DNA of 64,000 nucleotides from Mycteria americana (Eukaryota; Chordata; Aves; Ciconiiformes; Ciconiidae). Below are positions 59,730 through 64,000 of this stretch, in pieces. A program made the position numbers and the translations under genes. Below the pieces are notes generated by a model. The model ran no database searches. It saw only the letters and a list, made by a program, of their open reading frames with translations, and was not told the DNA's origin. The stretch spans positions 9,426,328-9,490,327 of the forward strand of contig NC_134366.1 in NCBI RefSeq assembly GCF_035582795.1, written 5' to 3'. How positions within the stretch are numbered: the stretch's first letter is position 1; every line of letters begins with the position of its first letter.

Positions 59730-60110
59730 TTTGGAAGAGAGCTGAAGTTGTGCCAGTATTTTAAAAGGGCAATTTGGGAGACCCAAGTCTTTATAAGGCT
59801 AATACTGTTACTGATTTACAGCTTGAAATTGATCCTTGGCAAAAATGTGGAACAGCTGATAAAGGACTCAATGAATAAAAAATTACAGGAAATAAATATA
59901 ATTAAAATAAATCATATTGATGTCTTTCTTTGATTGGCGCACATGCCTCATTGCTGATGGTGATATAAAGTATTCACTCCTCAATAATGAATCTGACTTG
60001 ACAACACTGAACACTTCCATGAAAAAAGTGAGGAAGAAATCAATATGAGGTTCAAATTGTCCAATATTTGCTAATGACTCATGGACTGGAAAAGGTGTAA
60101 ATACAGAAAA
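59730..60110 (+). mobile_element. Probable ancient CR1/L3-type LINE remnant (RT region)
   Basis: Broken sense-strand reading YSLKLILGKNVEQLIKDSMN fits the LINE reverse-transcriptase pattern (RPISLTSIPGK-EQLI-): CTGATTTACAGC... then AAAAATGTGGAACAGCTGAT. Further on, TTTGCTAATGACTCATGG recalls the FADD motif region. Highly decayed, no ends visible. Confidence 0.5.
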
Positions 60111-63100
60111 CTAAGTCACTTGTACAGAGAAATGCGGATGCAAACCGGCTGGGGGCATTTTAGCCCAGCGTGAGGGAAAGGCACGCGCCCAGGAACAGCG
60201 GGATGGGACCCTTGTTGCAGGCGGGGAGGCACGGCCGTGTCATCAGGGTGCATCAGGAGCTGAACATACAGGACCGTTCAGCATTTTGGGGACAAGCAGA
60301 CTTATTTCTTACCTGTGCACGGGCTGTGTCCAGCTATGGATTTTATTCTGGTCACTGGAGGGGAGGCTACGATTTCAGTTCATTGCCTTTTCGCTGTTCC
60401 CCCCCTCCACACCGCTGCCAGGCAGTCAGCCTCAGCATTGCAATTCTCTCGGCCGTGTAATTTCCCATGCTGGCCAAGTCAAATACTTTCCCTAATCATC
60501 CTAAAAAGCAAGACAGATGGGCCCTTTCTCTGGATCCCCCAGTGCATCGCTGTTGTTCCTCTGTCTAACTAACAGTTTCGGTGGTGGGAACAACAGCTTC
60601 TGCAACGCCAAACCCCGGCTGCCTGCTCGGTGGATGGGGCCAAGCAGGGCTAGGTGCAGCTCCAGGGGTTGGTCCATGGAGCAGGCACTGCCCCACCACT
60701 GCTCTCTGACAGCGACTAGGATGGGAAAGAGAAAACTGGAGCTATACCCTCACCTCGGATTTCTGCTGGAGCCGTTCCTGACAAACCAGCTCCTAATCCT
60801 GCTTCTAGCCGCCCTCCCTGCTTCTGGTGAGACCAAACCTGGCCAGGCTGCCCCTGCCATGGCTCTGGTCATCTCTGCAGGAACGCAAAAGGGAGGGGAA
60901 AAAATTTCCCCAACCCACTGCAGCCCTAATTGCAGGAAAAAAATTCCCCAGCCCTGATTGCCTCTCTGAGAGAGGACACATTTTCTGCATGGCTTAGGCA
61001 TCCACCCTGCCCAGTTCAATCACCCTTCCCGCTGCTAGCTGCAGAGGGTGGAAATCTCCGTATCATTCCAAACTACCTGCTGCTGGCCAGTCCCCAAGTT
61101 CATTCAACCATTGGCCTGAAACGCTGCATTTTTCATCAGTTCAGGGCTGCAACCTGATGTCCGTGCTTCTTCCTTGTGCCTTTCTGTCACCAAATCGTGG
61201 TTATACACAGGTCCCACCAGCGTTGGCTGCTGGTACAGAGGAGGGCAACCTTTCAAAATTAGCACCTTTACTTGTCAGGAAAACCCCCTGGTCTCTGGGT
61301 TCAAGGTGCCAAACCAACAGTTGAGGTGCCACAAAATCCCAAGATCTGCTTTCTCTTGCCTGAGCTACCGTGATTCAATGTTTGAATCACCTGGCTTTTC
61401 ACAAGACACCCGGTTGGGCAGTCCCAAACCCTAAACCGTGCCTCGTCTGACTCATTTTGCTAAGGTCCATCACATGTCCCACCTTTCTGCCACTCTCCTG
61501 TGATGCTGTGTGGGAGCTCTGGACACCAGGAAGCCATTCACACATTGGTCAGGGTGCTGCCTCTGCAACATCTCCCTGGCCTGGCACAGCTGGACCAAAC
61601 AGGGCTGTTTCCAACCCAAAAGAGCCTGTGGCACATAGACCATGGTGAAAATTAATGTGATCACCTTGCAACCCCCTTCTAGATCTGCTAACAGCCTTAT
61701 ATCCTGCCCCACAGATTACCTGTGCTCCTGTCAGGTAGACTTTATAGGGGAAAAGCAGAGCTCACAGTCACGTAGTTTCGCAGTTTAAATGGAGACCTGC
61801 TTTCAAGGCGGGGGGAGAAATAATTCTGATGCGATGCCAAACTCGGCTCTTTTGGCGGGCACTGGAGCATATGGAGCCTCTCGCACAATTGCCTGGGAGT
61901 TGCAGGTCTGCGATGTTTTTTGTCTCCTCAGCTGCTCGCCTGGTGCCAAAGTTTCCAGGTGCGTTAAGGCAGGATGCCCCCGCCGCGCGTCTTGGACCTT
62001 CCACCCGCACATCACGGCGTCGGGGTGAATATTAAACAGACAGGAGGAGTACAGCAGATGCGAAGTGCAAGTACACTTGCTGGCACAAGAGGTTACTCAA
62101 TATCTGGAATTTGAACGGAAAAAGAAACTTCAAGCCCACGGTATTAAGTAATTAAGCTTTTCTGAGGCTTTTTAAAAGGAGGCAGGTAGATGCCGAGGCG
62201 AGATGATGCGGCACTCAGCCACGCTCCTCTGCTTCCCACAGTTTTGCAGCACAGACCTCAGCCTTACCGGGGATTTCAGGGCACATTACTCTGACTAAAG
62301 CCCTAGGGCTACTTTATAAGCTGTTAAAAGTTGCCAACCAAAATGAGTGTCAGAGCTGTTTCTTATTAAAATGAGCATTTAAGGCACCTGGAGAAGACTG
62401 TAAGTAGCGTAAACCCTTTAAATTCCTTCCAAAACCCCAGAAGTGGCGAGTGTTTGCATGCAGAACGCAGCAAATAACTTTTAAATGAAAGCTATTTGAC
62501 AACATTGCTGCTGCTGCTCCTCAGATCAGCTTCTCCACCACTTTTATTCACGCCTGTCTCTAAGACAGCATGTACCCACCCGCCGTGTGCGCACTACAGC
62601 GTCTTCCCTGGGTGATTCCTGAATCGTTGGCACGTCACTGTCCTGCACGGGGCTATGCCCTGGTTTCCCCAGCTTTAGGTGCAAGGCAACACCTCCGACC
62701 ATGCAGACTCCTCTCCCCAGGTGGCCTGGCCTTCGGGGTACACTGGATAATTCATCTGGGTGTGGAGTAGCTGGGCTGGTTTTCACCCTGCTGTTCCTCA
62801 TCCCTCTGGCCAGCAGCCCCAGCTAAGCAGCGGCTCCCACCCCACCCCACTTCTCCTGCCTCCCTTCTTGCTCTCGGAGGTGCCCAGAGGAGATCTCCGA
62901 CGGCTTGGTGGAGCCTGTTTCCATACATGCTGCCATGGTGGTGCTCCTGGAGTCAGGGCTGCTCCTTCACTCCAGGGCTCGTAGCGAAGATAATCACTTC
63001 ATAAACCAAACGAGCCATGCCCCAGATCAAATGGGATAATAAAAAGTTGGTGGGTTGCACCGGTATCCCTCTGAAATGCCTGTTTGCAATGGGCTCTAGG

Positions 63101-63194
63101 CACTTCAAAACCATAAAGTAGGCAAGATCCTCACACAGGGAGACTTTTTTCAGGAAAAGAGGGAATTGTCTCAGCCCCAGTCTCTCCAGTGCTG

Positions 63195-63329
63195 TTAATG
63201 GGAGAGGCATTTGTTTCTTTTAGGACACCCTTTCTTACAGAGGGGCTTGCATGCACCCTGTGCAATGCAGGAGGACCCCCATCCATCACAGGCACCCAGC
63301 ATCAGTGCCACCAAGAAGACGAAGAGCAT
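63195..63329 (-). CDS. Small cysteine-rich open frame with signal-like N-terminus (doubtful)
   Basis: 44 codons from ATG at 63329 to TAA. The first 15 residues (MLFVFLVALMLGACD) look like a secretion signal. The rest is basic with cysteines at residues 14, 21, 27, 31, 35 and 42 and Lys/Arg between them, reminiscent of a small secreted peptide. Spacing does not match beta-defensins (no terminal CC). No family recognised. It sits inside a larger open frame on the same strand and opposite another one, so chance is the simplest explanation. Confidence 0.15.
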   Translation of the reverse strand: MLFVFLVALMLGACDGWGSSCIAQGACKPLCKKGCPKRNKCLSH

Positions 63330-64000
63330 TGTGCTTTTACCCCAGCTTGTGTATCGTGATGTGGACCTGCACGCAGCCTGGAGCCTGCCGGAAAGAAAAG
63401 AGGCGGACCTGGAGGCATGGCAGAAGGGTAAGGAGAGAGCAGCTGGCTCCCGCGGGCTCCGTGGCTTGGCTCTGCCCCACAGGAGCAGGAGCTGCAGGCG
63501 ACAGACAGCACGCTCTGCCCGGCTCCACCGCCGCGGATTTTGGCAGCAGGCAGACGGCGAGATGACTCTGCTAGCTTGCAGGGAAGGAGATGAGGTCAAA
63601 AGCACCATCTGGCCCACTCACCTTTCCGCTCCTCTGTGGCAAGACGAGAGTCTGTTTGGCAAGACGTGAGGTCAAGGGCTGAGTGTGCTCTTATCTGCTC
63701 GAGGGTGGCAGCACAAGGCAGAAAGAGACGGATTATTTTTCATTTCCTCCTGCCAGCTGCCATGCAGGGGGGAAAAAAGAGCAATATCCCTTTTATTGTT
63801 CCCAGATGTGGTCCTAGAGACGGTGAGATGCTTAGACTTTTTTTTTTATTTGAATGGTAATGAAGCACCTAAATAACCCAGATAACCCAAACCTTAGTGC
63901 AGGCAGTGGAAGGAAAGGAAAAGTGCACTCTCTGCCACTGAGCAAGTATCCTCCAGCTTTGCGAGATGTCTCAATACTGTGCAAAATGAGCAGCGCGTAC

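Larger units (their letters stand above)
57502..64000. other. Intergenic DNA downstream of HTR5A
   Basis: No protein gene supported. In amniotes INSIG1 is expected further along on this side, but no INSIG1 exon was recognised. Contains an old LINE remnant (59730-60110) and a small cysteine-rich open frame (63195-63329) treated below. The block 62040-62520 is AT-balanced and repeat-free and may be a regulatory element (inference). Confidence 0.5.

Overview
This window reads as vertebrate nuclear DNA, almost certainly from a bird. It has long AT-rich introns and intergenic DNA broken by two CpG islands. It carries CR1 LINE copies whose 3' ends carry the CR1-style ATTCTATGA motif, a solo retroviral LTR of a type common in bird genomes, and the conserved amniote gene pair PAXIP1 and HTR5A. 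No bacterial, plasmid or phage feature was seen.

Region 1 (1 to about 32.9 kb) is the 5' part of PAXIP1 (PTIP) on the minus strand. I reconstructed 15 consecutive coding exons, from the start codon at 32088 down to 1934. They join in frame and give 888 codons: BRCT1 and BRCT2, an acidic tract, a glutamine-rich exon, BRCT3 and BRCT4, and the start of BRCT5. The remaining C-terminal exons lie beyond position 1. One intron (19323-24176) has the splice signals of a minor, U12-type intron. A fairly intact CR1 LINE fragment sits antisense in intron 5. The gene starts in a CpG island (about 31.2-32.9 kb) with a G-quadruplex-like repeat and several short GC tandem repeats.

Region 2 (about 32.9-52.6 kb) is about 20 kb of intergenic DNA with no protein gene that I can support. 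It holds a solo LTR with a perfect 5-bp target duplication (36115-36708), a minus-strand CR1 (50321-51058), several older LINE-like remnants, microsatellites, a perfect 17-bp hairpin and a 1-kb pyrimidine-rich stretch.

Region 3 (about 52.6-57.5 kb) is HTR5A, a serotonin receptor of 356 residues in two coding exons on the plus strand. A CpG island surrounds the start, a TATA-like box lies upstream, and a consensus splice donor on the opposite strand suggests a divergent antisense RNA. Region 4 (57.5-64 kb) is downstream intergenic DNA with an old LINE remnant and one small cysteine-rich open frame of doubtful reality.

The two genes are syntenic neighbours and do not form a functional unit. 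PAXIP1 is a nuclear chromatin and DNA-damage scaffold. HTR5A is a neuronal Gi/o-coupled receptor. I found no convincing new biological system. The best leads are the U12-type intron, the antisense donor at HTR5A, the hairpin plus minisatellite pair in PAXIP1 intron 1, and the cysteine-rich small ORF.
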